Source: Rhodovulum sulfidophilum (GTDB lineage: Bacteria > Pseudomonadota > Alphaproteobacteria > Rhodobacterales > Rhodobacteraceae). Taken from it: a DNA stretch of 64,000 nt. Below, in pieces: positions 28,621-36,553 of this stretch; position 1 is the first letter of the stretch, and each line of letters opens with the position of its first letter. Position numbers and translations under genes: made by a program. The notes under the pieces are model-generated. The model saw nothing but the letters and a program-made list of their open reading frames with translations. It did no database searches and had not been told where the DNA came from. The stretch covers positions 372,001 to 436,000 of the forward strand of contig QFPW01000001.1 in assembly GCA_003241785.1 (NCBI GenBank), given 5' to 3'.

Positions 28621-30468
28621 ATGAGTCGTCCGACAGCGCGCCTGACCATGGCGCAGGCGCTCGTGCGCTATCTTTGCAACCAGTTCACCGAAGTCGACGG
28701 CGAACGTGTTCCGCTCTTCGCGGGCGTCTTCGCGATCTTTGGCCACGGCAACGTCACCTGCCTCAGCGAGGCGCTCGAGGGCGTGCGGGACACGCTGCCG
28801 ACCTGGCGCGGCCAGAACGAGCAGTCGATGGCGCTGGCCGCGATAGCCTTCGCCAAGGCCAAGCGCCGCCGGCAGCTGATGATCGCCAGCTCCTCGATCG
28901 GCCCGGGCGCCACCAATATGGTGACCGCCGCCGGCCTCGCGCATACCAACCGCCTGCCGGTCCTTCTCCTCGCGGGCGACAGCTTCGCGAACCGCCGTCC
29001 CGACCCGGTGATGCAGCAGGTCGAGCATTTCGGCGATCCGACCGTCACCGTGAACGACGCCTTCAAGGCCGTGACGCGCTACTGGGACCGGATCACGCTG
29101 CCCGAGCAGATCATCGGCTCGCTGCCGCAGGCGATCGCGGCGATGCTCGACCCGGCCGAGTGCGGCCCGGCCTTCATCGGCCTCTGCCAGGACACCCAGG
29201 AAGTCGCCTACGACTATCCGGAGGCCTTCTTCGAGCCGACGCTCTGGACCGTGCCCCGGCCGCGCGCCGACCGCGAGAAGCTCGCCGAGGCGGTGGCGCT
29301 GCTGAAATCGGCGAAGAAGCCGCTGATCATCTCCGGCGGCGGCGTGCGCTACTCGCTGGCGGAACAGGAAGTCGCCGATTTCGCGGTGAAGCACGGCATC
29401 CCGGTCGCCGAGACCATCGCCGGCAAGGGCGCGCTCACCCATGATCATCCGGCGCATGTCGGACCGATCGGCATCCTCGGCTCGACCAGCGCCAACGCGC
29501 TCGCCGCCGAGGCCGACGTCGTGCTGGCGATCGGCACCCGGCTCATGGACTTCACCACCGGCTCCTGGACCGTGTTCAACCACGAGGCGCGGATCCTCTC
29601 GATCAACACCGCCCGCTGGGACGCGGTGAAGCACCGGGCGCTCGCGGTCGTCGGCGACGCGCGCGAGACGGTGGCCGAGCTCGACGCGGCCCTCGGCGAC
29701 TGGACGGCGGACGCCGCCTGGACCGGGCGCTGCCCCGGCCTCTTCGACGAATGGAACACGCTGCTCGACGAGCTGCAGAAGCACACCAACGCGCCGCTCC
29801 CGACCTACGCGCAGGTGGTGGGCACCGTCCACGCCGCCGCGGACGAGCACGACCCGATCATCACCGCCGCCGGCGGCCTGCCGGGCGAGCTCGTGAAGGG
29901 CTGGCGCGTGAAGGCGCCGAACACCTTCGACTGCGAGTTCGGCTATTCCTGCATGGGCTACGAGATCGCCGCCGGCTGGGGCTATGCGATGGCCCGGCCC
30001 GAGGCGACGCCGATCGTGATGATCGGCGACGGCACCTACATGATGATGAATTCCGACATCTATTCCTCGGTGCTCTCGGGCCACAAGTTCATCCTGATCG
30101 TCTGCGACAACGGCGGCTACGCGGTGATCAACCGGCTGCAGAACGCCAAGGGCACGCCGGGGTTCAACAACCTTCTGAAGGACTGCAAGGTGATCGAGCC
30201 CTTCCCGGTCGATTTCGCCAAGCACGCCGAATCGATGGGCGCGCTCGCGCGCCACAGCGAGAGCCTCGCCGATTTCGAGAAGGCGCTCGACTGGGCGAAG
30301 ACCACCGACCGGACCACGGTGCTCTCGATCAACACCGACGCCTTCACCTGGGCGCCGGGCGACGCGGACTGGGACGTCGGCGTGCCCGCGGTCTCGGAGC
30401 GCGAGAGCGTCCGCGCCGCGCGCGAGAAGCAGGTCGAGATCCGCGCGAAGCAGCGCGTGGGCGTCTGA
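28621..30468 (+). CDS. iolD: 3D-(3,5/4)-trihydroxycyclohexane-1,2-dione acylhydrolase (IolD)
   Basis: TPP-dependent ring-opening hydrolase of inositol catabolism that gives 5-deoxy-glucuronate; 615 residues, normal length. Diagnostic features: MAQALVRYLCNQFTEVDGER at the start, GVFAIFGHGNVTCLSEAL, the TPP-domain motif IGDGTYMMMNSDIYSSVLSG, and CDNGGYAVINRLQNAKG near residue 500. The ATG at 28621 follows GGGAGGAAGG. It is followed by an SDR gene, and lies opposite a semialdehyde dehydrogenase operon. The iolB, iolC and iolG-type partners of the classic pathway are not obvious here, apart from the Gfo/Idh and IolE-like genes at 22727-24987. Confidence 0.92.
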   Translation: MSRPTARLTMAQALVRYLCNQFTEVDGERVPLFAGVFAIFGHGNVTCLSEALEGVRDTLPTWRGQNEQSMALAAIAFAKAKRRRQLMIASSSIGPGATNMVTAAGLAHTNRLPVLLLAGDSFANRRPDPVMQQVEHFGDPTVTVNDAFKAVTRYWDRITLPEQIIGSLPQAIAAMLDPAECGPAFIGLCQDTQEVAYDYPEAFFEPTLWTVPRPRADREKLAEAVALLKSAKKPLIISGGGVRYSLAEQEVADFAVKHGIPVAETIAGKGALTHDHPAHVGPIGILGSTSANALAAEADVVLAIGTRLMDFTTGSWTVFNHEARILSINTARWDAVKHRALAVVGDARETVAELDAALGDWTADAAWTGRCPGLFDEWNTLLDELQKHTNAPLPTYAQVVGTVHAAADEHDPIITAAGGLPGELVKGWRVKAPNTFDCEFGYSCMGYEIAAGWGYAMARPEATPIVMIGDGTYMMMNSDIYSSVLSGHKFILIVCDNGGYAVINRLQNAKGTPGFNNLLKDCKVIEPFPVDFAKHAESMGALARHSESLADFEKALDWAKTTDRTTVLSINTDAFTWAPGDADWDVGVPAVSERESVRAAREKQVEIRAKQRVGV

Positions 30469-30539
30469 AGGCACCCCGGGCATGCGCGCGGGGCCCCCGG
30501 GCCGGCGCGCGTCCCCCGAAACGGGATCAGGATACAGCG

Positions 30540-31352
30540 ATGAACAGTTTGAACGGCAAGATCTGCGTCGTCACCGGCTCGACTCAGGGGCTCGGCGCGG
30601 CGATCGCGCGCCATTTCGCCGCCGCGGGCGCGGCGGGGATCGTCACGCTCGGCCGCGACGCCGCGAAGGGCGCCGCAGTCGCCAAGTCTATCACCGAGAC
30701 GACCGGCGCGCCGGTGCATTTCGTGAAGGCGGACCTCGGCTCGGTCGAGGATTGCCGCGCCGTGATGGCCGAGGCCGACCGCGTCTTCGGCCGGGTCGAC
30801 GTGCTGGTGAACGCCGGCGCGATCACCGACCGGGGCACGATCCTCGAGACCACGCCCGAGCTCTTCGACCGGATGTTCGCGATCAACGTGCGCGGACCCT
30901 ACTTCCTGACGCAGGAAGCGATCCGGATGATGATCCGCGACGGCGTCGAGGGCGCGATCCTCAACATCGGCTCGATCTCCGCGCATGGCGGCCAGCCTTT
31001 CATCAGCGCCTATTGCACCTCGAAGGGCGCGCTCGAGACGCTGACACGCAACACCGCCTTCGCGGTGATGGCGAACCGGATCCGCGTCAACCAGCTCAAC
31101 ATCGGCTGGATGTCGTCGGACAACGAGCGCGCGCTGCAGGCGGCGGCGGGCGATCCCGACTGGGAGGCCAAGGCCTCGGCGACGCTGCCCTTCGGCCGGC
31201 TGATCGACCCCGAGGAGGTCGCGCGCGCGGTCACCTTCCTCTGCTCGGACGACGCGGGGCTGATGACCGGCGCGGCCGTCAACTACGACCAGTCGATCTG
31301 GGGCGCCTGGGCCGCCCAGGCCCCCGCGCCGCTGGCGCCGATGACGCTCTGA
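30540..31352 (+). CDS. Short-chain dehydrogenase/reductase
   Basis: 270 residues of the classical SDR family. Cofactor motif VVTGSTQGLGAAIARHFA (TGxxxGxG), NAG motif in VLVNAGAITDRG, catalytic Ser in LNIGSISAHGGQ, and Tyr-x-x-x-Lys in AYCTSKGALETL. It lies 71 bp downstream of iolD and is probably co-transcribed, so a cyclitol or inosose substrate is likely. Followed by two palindromic intergenic repeats, which may terminate the transcript. Confidence 0.88.
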   Translation: MNSLNGKICVVTGSTQGLGAAIARHFAAAGAAGIVTLGRDAAKGAAVAKSITETTGAPVHFVKADLGSVEDCRAVMAEADRVFGRVDVLVNAGAITDRGTILETTPELFDRMFAINVRGPYFLTQEAIRMMIRDGVEGAILNIGSISAHGGQPFISAYCTSKGALETLTRNTAFAVMANRIRVNQLNIGWMSSDNERALQAAAGDPDWEAKASATLPFGRLIDPEEVARAVTFLCSDDAGLMTGAAVNYDQSIWGAWAAQAPAPLAPMTL

Positions 31353-31371
31353 GGGCCCGGCGCGCGAGGAC

Positions 31372-31498
31372 GGTGGGCGGAATCGCCCACCCTACGGCGC
31401 CCCCGGCGCGCCGCTGTCCCGGGCTTGACCCGGGACCTCGACGCCCGGGGACGAGCGCCGCGCCAGGGACTCGAGGTCCCGGGTCAAGCCCGGGACAG
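31372..31498. repeat. Small palindrome plus large dispersed inverted repeat, copy 2
   Basis: GGTGGGCG-GAAT-CGCCCACC at 31372-31391 is followed by the large repeat at 31414-31498, with arms beginning CTGTCCCGGGCTTGACCCGG and the exact complement at the end. The same two-part arrangement is at 48285-48415. It separates convergent SDR and rpiR genes. Confidence 0.85.
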
Positions 31499-31518
31499 CG
31501 GCGCGCCCAGCACCCCCC

Positions 31519-32397
31519 TCAGACCTGCGTCACCGTCGGGATGCGCGGGTCGCTCGGGTTGTCCTGGAGCCGCGCGGCGAGCGCGAGGGTCAGGCAATGC
31601 GCGAGGCACATCGGCGCGGCGAGCGAGCGCGAGAAGGTATAGCCGTGCTCGGGCAGCGCGAAGAGCACCTCGGCGCCCTTGGCGATCGGCGACAGCGTGC
31701 TGTCGGTCACCGCGATGATCGGGATCCCCCGCGCCGCCGCCTGCTCGACCACGTTCACCACCTCGGTGGCGTAGAAGCGGAACGACACCGCGATCAGGAG
31801 ATCGCCCGGCTCCATCGTCCGCGCCATATGCGTGGCGAGCCCGCCGCTCGGGTCGAGCAGCACGCTGCGCTTGCCGAGCATGGTCAGCACGTAGCGCAGC
31901 AGGTCGACCACCGGCGCGGAGCGGAGCTGGCCGAGCAGATAGACGACGCCCGCCCGCTCCAGCAGCTCGGCGCCGCGGGCGATCTCCTCGGGCGGGATGT
32001 CGGTCAGGAGCGCCTGCAGCGAGGCGACGTCGCGCACCACGAGGTCGCGCAGCAGCGCGTATTCGCTGCGGTCGACGCGGGCGCCGAGCTCACCCTCGAG
32101 CGCCTTCACCCGGGCCTCGAACCCCGGCGCCGCGGTCGAGAGCCGCTTCTGGAACAGCTTCTGCAGGTCCTTGAACCCGGTGTAGCCGAAGGATTGCGCG
32201 AACCGCACGAAGTTCGAGGCATGCACGCCGCAGCGCTCCGCCATCGCATTGACCGAGCGCACCGCGACGTCGTTCGGGTTCTGCGTGAGATACCGGGCGA
32301 TCGCCTGGTAGCCCTTGCTCATCGTGTCGTAGCGCTCGTGGATGAGGCGGATCAGCTCCTCGTAATCCTTTGGCAACGCGGTGCTATCCATTGGCAT
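31519..32397 (-). CDS. RpiR/MurR-family transcriptional regulator
   Basis: About 292 residues: an N-terminal HTH_6 domain (IHERYDTMSKGYQAIARYL, NPNDVAVRSVNAMAERCGVH, NFVRFAQSFGYTGFKDLQ) and a C-terminal SIS sugar-binding domain (VVYLLGQLRSAPVVDLL, PGDLLIAVSFRFYATEVV, IPIIAVTDSTLSPIAKGA). RpiR-type IolR proteins control inositol genes in rhizobia, and this gene lies in an iolD cluster. The frame extends to an ATG at 32421, but that codon lies inside an operator-like repeat, so the Met at 32397 (or 32391) is preferred. Confidence 0.88.
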   Translation of the reverse strand: MPMDSTALPKDYEELIRLIHERYDTMSKGYQAIARYLTQNPNDVAVRSVNAMAERCGVHASNFVRFAQSFGYTGFKDLQKLFQKRLSTAAPGFEARVKALEGELGARVDRSEYALLRDLVVRDVASLQALLTDIPPEEIARGAELLERAGVVYLLGQLRSAPVVDLLRYVLTMLGKRSVLLDPSGGLATHMARTMEPGDLLIAVSFRFYATEVVNVVEQAAARGIPIIAVTDSTLSPIAKGAEVLFALPEHGYTFSRSLAAPMCLAHCLTLALAARLQDNPSDPRIPTVTQV

Positions 32398-32405
32398 CCC
32401 GATCC

Positions 32406-32419
32406 GCAACTTTTGTTGC
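32406..32419. promoter_or_regulatory. GCAA-N6-TTGC operator candidate upstream of rpiR
   Basis: GCAACTTTTGTTGC, the most symmetric copy (GCAAC-N4-GTTGC). It ends 9 bp upstream of the preferred rpiR start, consistent with autoregulation. A further GGAAC-N5-GTTCC repeat lies at about 32424-32438. Confidence 0.55.
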
Positions 32420-32484
32420 ATTATGGAACGCCGCGTTCCGCGGCGCCAGCGAAAACGCCGGCGCGCGCGGCTGCCGGCCGGATC

Positions 32485-33297
32485 TCAGGCGTCGTCCGCG
32501 GGATGCGGAGCCGCCGCGAAACCGCCGCCGACCACCCGCGCCGCGATACTCGTCGGATCGGGCCGCGCGCAGCGGCTCAGCACGCGCGGCGCGTGGCCGT
32601 CGGCGCTGTCCTTGGGGCGGAAGCCGAGATGCGTCGCCCAGACGTTCGAGACGCCGCGGGCGGCGTTGTCCGAGGTGCCGTAGATCACCGAGAAGCCGAC
32701 CCGGGGCGCCAGCAGCGCCGCCTCGGCGAGACGCACGCAGTCGGAATAGCTGAGCCAGCTCCAGAGCATCCGCCGGTCGGCGGGCTCGGGGAAGCAGGAG
32801 CAGATCCTGAGGCACACGCTCTCGACGCCCCATTTGTCCCAGTAGAGCGAGGCGAGGTCCTCGGTGAAGGTCTTGGTGAGGCCGTAGAACGTGTCGGGCC
32901 GGTGCGTCGCCCGGGTGTCGGGCACGTCCTCGACCGGATGGAACCCGACCGCGTGGATCGAGCTCGCATAGACGACGCGCTTCACGCCGAACTTCCGCGC
33001 GCCCTCGTAGACGTTGTAGCTCGCGGGCAGCGTGTCACGCAGGATCTCGTCGAAGCTCATCTCGCGCGGGTGGCCGGCGAAATGCAGGATCGCGTCGCAA
33101 CCCTCGATCGCGGCGAAGGCGGCGGCGCGGTCGGAGAGGTCGCATTCGACGATTTCCTCGTTCGCCGCCGCCGCGCCCATCGGCCGGACGTCGAGCAGCC
33201 GCAGCTTCTCCGCGAGATGGCCGAGGTCGCGGCGCAGGTGGTCGCCCAGCGCCCCGGCGGCGCCGGTGATCAGGATCCGCCCGAATTCCTTGCTCAT
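32485..33297 (-). CDS. Uronate dehydrogenase-like NAD-dependent epimerase/dehydratase
   Basis: 270 residues of the extended SDR family, close to uronate dehydrogenase (Udh). Motifs: ILITGAAGALGDHLRRDLGH, EEIVECDLSDRAAAFAAIEGCDAILHFAG, YASSIHAVGFHPVEDV, and the catalytic YGLTKTFTEDLASLYWDKWG, followed by SVCLRICSCFPEPADRRML. Udh oxidises D-galacturonate or D-glucuronate to the aldarolactone. The start overlaps the stop of the TPP enzyme gene as ATGA. A related substrate such as 5-deoxy-glucuronate from IolD is an attractive possibility, but that is inference. Confidence 0.82.
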   Translation of the reverse strand: MSKEFGRILITGAAGALGDHLRRDLGHLAEKLRLLDVRPMGAAAANEEIVECDLSDRAAAFAAIEGCDAILHFAGHPREMSFDEILRDTLPASYNVYEGARKFGVKRVVYASSIHAVGFHPVEDVPDTRATHRPDTFYGLTKTFTEDLASLYWDKWGVESVCLRICSCFPEPADRRMLWSWLSYSDCVRLAEAALLAPRVGFSVIYGTSDNAARGVSNVWATHLGFRPKDSADGHAPRVLSRCARPDPTSIAARVVGGGFAAAPHPADDA

Positions 33298-34961
33298 GCC
33301 TTGCTCTCCTTCAACGCCGCGTCCCGGATCGCGCTCAGGGACGCGCGCGGCGTCAGCGCCTCGATGTCGACCGCGAGGTCGAGGACCGCGCCGGTGGGGC
33401 TCGCCAGCGCCCGGGCCAGCGCGGCCGGGAAATCCCCGGTCCGCTCGACCCGCTCGCCCAGCATGCCGAAGCTCCGCGCCATCGCGGCGAAATCGGGGTT
33501 CGCGAGCTCGGTGAAGCTCACGCGTCCTGGATAATGCCGCTCCTGGTGCATCCGGATCGTGCCATAGCCGCCGTTGTTGACCAGCAGCACCACGATCGGC
33601 GCGCTTGCCTGCGCGGCGGTGGCGAGTTCCGCCTCGGTCATCTGGAAATCGCCGTCGCCGGCGTAGCAGACGACGGTCGCCTCCGGCCGCGCGATCTTCG
33701 CCGCGATCGCCGCCGGCAGGCCATAGCCCATCGCGCCCGACTGCGGCGCGAGCAGGCGCCGGCCGCCGGTGAAGGGGAAGTGCTTGTTGGGCCAGATCGA
33801 GAAGTTGCCGGCGCCGTTGGTCAGGATCGCGTCGTCCGGCAACACCTCGGCGAGACGCCGCGTCACCGCGCCCATGTCGACCGCGCCGGGCTGCGGCGGG
33901 GTCTCGAGCTCGGCCAGCCAGGCCGCGCGGGCGGCCTCGGTCCGTTCCGCCCAGGCGCCGGCGTCGACGCGCAGCGCGGCCAGCGCCGGCAGCAGCCGGT
34001 CGGGATGGGCGTGGACGGCCAGGTCGGCGGTGTAGATCTTGTTGAGCTCGCCATCGCTCGCATGCGCGTGGACCAGCCGCGCGGTCATCCGGGGCGGCGG
34101 GTAGAGCGCGTAATTGTCGGTGGTGATCTCGCCGAAGCGGATCCCGAGCGCCAGGATCAGGTCCGCGCCGAGCATCAGCTCGCGCACCGAGGCGGTCTTG
34201 CCGAGCCCGGCGGTGCCGACGAAGCTCGGGCTCGCGTTGTCGAGCAGGTCGGTGTAGCGCCAGACCGTCGCCACCGGCAGCGCGTTCGCCTCGGCGAAGG
34301 CGCGCAGCCCGGCCCGGCCGGCCGCGCCCCAGCCGCCGCCGCCGGCGAGCACCAGCGGCCGCCGCGCCTGCGCGAGCAGGTCGCGCAGCTCGGCGATATC
34401 CTCGGCCGCAGGCGCCGCCATCGGTACGCGCACCGGCGGCCCCGCCCCGGCGGCGGTCGCCGCGGCCAGCATGTCCTCGGGCAGCGCCACGACCACCGGC
34501 CCCGGCCGTCCGCTCCGGGCGACGGCGAAGGCGCGGGCGAGGATCTCCGGCACCCGGTCGGCGCGGTCGATCTCGGTCGCCCATTTCGCGATCGGCCCGA
34601 AGAAGGCGCGGTAGTCGACCTCCTGGAACAGCTCGCGGTCGCGGCCGCCGGTCTCGATCTGGCCGATGAAGAGCACCATCGGCGTCGAATCCTGCATGGC
34701 GGTATGCACGCCGATCGAGGCGTTGGTCGCCCCCGGCCCCCGGGTCACGAAACAGACGCCGGGCTCGCCGGTGAGCTTGCCCCAGGCCTCCGCCATGAAG
34801 GCCGCGCCGCCCTCGTGCCGGTTCGCCACCATGCGGATCCCGCTCCCGATCAGCGCGTCGAGCACGGCGAGATAGCTCTCGCCCGGCACGCCGAAGGCGG
34901 TCGTGACCCCCTGCGCGCGCAGGCAGTCGACGAGGACTTCCGCTCCCGTTCTGAGACCCAT
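33294..34961 (-). CDS. Thiamine pyrophosphate-binding protein (acetolactate synthase-like)
   Basis: 555 residues with three TPP-enzyme domains. Pyrimidine domain: GVTTAFGVPGESYLAVLDAL with the catalytic Glu in NRHEGGAAFMAEAWGK. Central domain from about residue 190. TPP-binding motif CYAGDGDFQMTEAELATAAQ ending VVLLVNNGGYGTIRMHQERH. It is transcribed with the uronate-dehydrogenase-like gene. No regulatory small subunit (ilvH) is adjacent, so a catabolic decarboxylase or lyase role is more likely than branched-chain amino-acid synthesis. Confidence 0.85.
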   Translation of the reverse strand: MGLRTGAEVLVDCLRAQGVTTAFGVPGESYLAVLDALIGSGIRMVANRHEGGAAFMAEAWGKLTGEPGVCFVTRGPGATNASIGVHTAMQDSTPMVLFIGQIETGGRDRELFQEVDYRAFFGPIAKWATEIDRADRVPEILARAFAVARSGRPGPVVVALPEDMLAAATAAGAGPPVRVPMAAPAAEDIAELRDLLAQARRPLVLAGGGGWGAAGRAGLRAFAEANALPVATVWRYTDLLDNASPSFVGTAGLGKTASVRELMLGADLILALGIRFGEITTDNYALYPPPRMTARLVHAHASDGELNKIYTADLAVHAHPDRLLPALAALRVDAGAWAERTEAARAAWLAELETPPQPGAVDMGAVTRRLAEVLPDDAILTNGAGNFSIWPNKHFPFTGGRRLLAPQSGAMGYGLPAAIAAKIARPEATVVCYAGDGDFQMTEAELATAAQASAPIVVLLVNNGGYGTIRMHQERHYPGRVSFTELANPDFAAMARSFGMLGERVERTGDFPAALARALASPTGAVLDLAVDIEALTPRASLSAIRDAALKESKA

Positions 34962-35046
34962 GGCATTTCCTCCGGCGCCGAGCCGATCACAATTTCCGGG
35001 GGGATGGTAGAGCGCCCGCGCGGTCGGCGGCGGGAAACCGCCCGGC

Positions 35047-35826
35047 TCAGCGGCCGCGGGCGGAATGCTCGACGGTGCGGATGAAGACGTCGTTGTCGGC
35101 GCAAAGCTGCGCGATCGACTTCGGCGGCGTCACGTCGGTGAAGAAGCCGTTGAGATCGGCGAGGCTCGCGATCCGGACCGGCGCCGCCATCTTGAACTTG
35201 GTATGGTCGGCGACGAGGTAGCTTTTGCGCGCGTTCTTGATGATCGCCTGCGCCACCCGCACCTCGCGGAAATCGTAGTCGAGCAGCGAGCCGTCGGGAT
35301 CGACCGCGGCCGAGCCGATGATCGCGTAATCGACCTTGAACTGGCCGATGAACTCCGCCGTCACGTCGCCCACGAGCGCGCCATCGGCGCGGCGCAGGAT
35401 GCCGCCCGCGACGATCACCTCGGAATTCGGGCTCGTCGCGAGGATGTTCGCGACGTTGAGGTTGTTCGTGATCACCATCAGGTTGCGGTGCTTCAGGAGC
35501 GCCCGCGCCACCGCTTCCGTGGTGGTGCCGATGTTCATGAAGATCGAGACCCCGTCCGGGATCTGCTCCGCCACCATGCGGGCGATCTCGTCCTTCTCGA
35601 CCGAGGCGAGCGAGCGGCGGTCCTCGTAGCCGAGCGCGATCACCCCCGAGGGGATCATCGCGCCGCCATGGACGCGCGTCAGCTGGCCCACGTCGCAAAG
35701 CTCGGCGAGGTCGCGGCGGATCGTCTGCGCTGTGACGTTGAAGTGGCTCGCAAGCCCCTCGACCGTAACTTTTCCCGCCTCGCGCGCGATCGTCAAAATC
35801 TCGGAGTGGCGGAAGTTCTGGGCCAT
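35047..35826 (-). CDS. DeoR/GlpR-family transcriptional regulator
   Basis: 259 residues. N-terminal winged HTH (RHSEILTIAREAGKVTVEGL, ASHFNVTAQTIRRDLAELCD, QLTRVHGGAMIPSG, the standard DeoR pattern), then the sugar-phosphate-sensing domain (FMNIGTTTEAVARALLKHRN, ITNNLNVANILATSP, DYAIIGSAAVDPDGSLLDYD). It is separated from glpK only by the DUF6790 gene, so a GlpR-like role in glycerol use is plausible; alternatively it controls the udh/TPP operon just downstream on the same strand. Confidence 0.85.
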   Translation of the reverse strand: MAQNFRHSEILTIAREAGKVTVEGLASHFNVTAQTIRRDLAELCDVGQLTRVHGGAMIPSGVIALGYEDRRSLASVEKDEIARMVAEQIPDGVSIFMNIGTTTEAVARALLKHRNLMVITNNLNVANILATSPNSEVIVAGGILRRADGALVGDVTAEFIGQFKVDYAIIGSAAVDPDGSLLDYDFREVRVAQAIIKNARKSYLVADHTKFKMAAPVRIASLADLNGFFTDVTPPKSIAQLCADNDVFIRTVEHSARGR

Positions 35827-35936
35827 GGGCGCTCGACTGTTGCTCGTTTTGTCATAGAACGCCCGGGAACGGGGTGCAAGCGCGCGAATCCGAACACGGA
35901 ATCGATTTCAAACCGGGTTTCGCGGACAAACGCCCG

Positions 35937-36422
35937 TCAGCCGAGCCGATGCCCGCGAACACGCGTCAGCAGCCAGGGCAGGAGCACCGCGAGCGCGATG
36001 GTGATCCCCAGGAGCGGCCCGAAATTGTTCACCGAGGTGTCGCCGAGAAGGGCGTCGCGCAGGTGGACGATGGCCACGCCGACGTTGAAGAGCGTGATGG
36101 TCCAGACCACCGCCGCCTTGAAATCGAGGCCGCGCCAGAAGGACACCACCGCGGCGACGCCGATCGAGGCGTCGGCGATGCCGATCTCCGTCTGGAACGG
36201 GCTCGCCTGCCAGCCGATCGAGGCGGCCGCGATCCCGGGGAAGAAGACGTGGAAGAAACCGGCCCAGATCCCCTGCGCGCCGACCGAGAGCAGGAGCAGC
36301 CAGCTGAGCAGCCGCTCGGCGAAGGGTCCCGGCCCGGGCCGGAACCCGGCGGCGAGGAAGGCGGCGGCGAAGAGGAGGACCGGGAGATTCCCGAGCACGG
36401 CCTTGATGACGGCGCCGATCAT
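35937..36422 (-). CDS. DUF6790 family membrane protein
   Basis: 161 residues with four hydrophobic segments: VLLFAAAFLAAGF, LLSWLLLLSVGAQGIWAGFF, ASIGVAAVVSFWRGLDFKAA and FGPLLGITIALAVLLPWLL. The motif HVFFPGIAAASIGWQASPFQ-EIGIAD is typical of DUF6790 proteins. Function unknown. It lies between the DeoR regulator and glpK and is divergent from glpK. Confidence 0.75.
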   Translation of the reverse strand: MIGAVIKAVLGNLPVLLFAAAFLAAGFRPGPGPFAERLLSWLLLLSVGAQGIWAGFFHVFFPGIAAASIGWQASPFQTEIGIADASIGVAAVVSFWRGLDFKAAVVWTITLFNVGVAIVHLRDALLGDTSVNNFGPLLGITIALAVLLPWLLTRVRGHRLG

Positions 36423-36553
36423 TTCACGTCCCCCGCGCGTTTTTCGCCGATGACGCTAGAAAAGCCCCGGGCGGCGCGTCAATCCTCGCGTGACGCCGTC
36501 CCGGGAGACGGACGAGAACGCCGCCGCAACGCGCGGCCGAGGGGGAAGCACCG

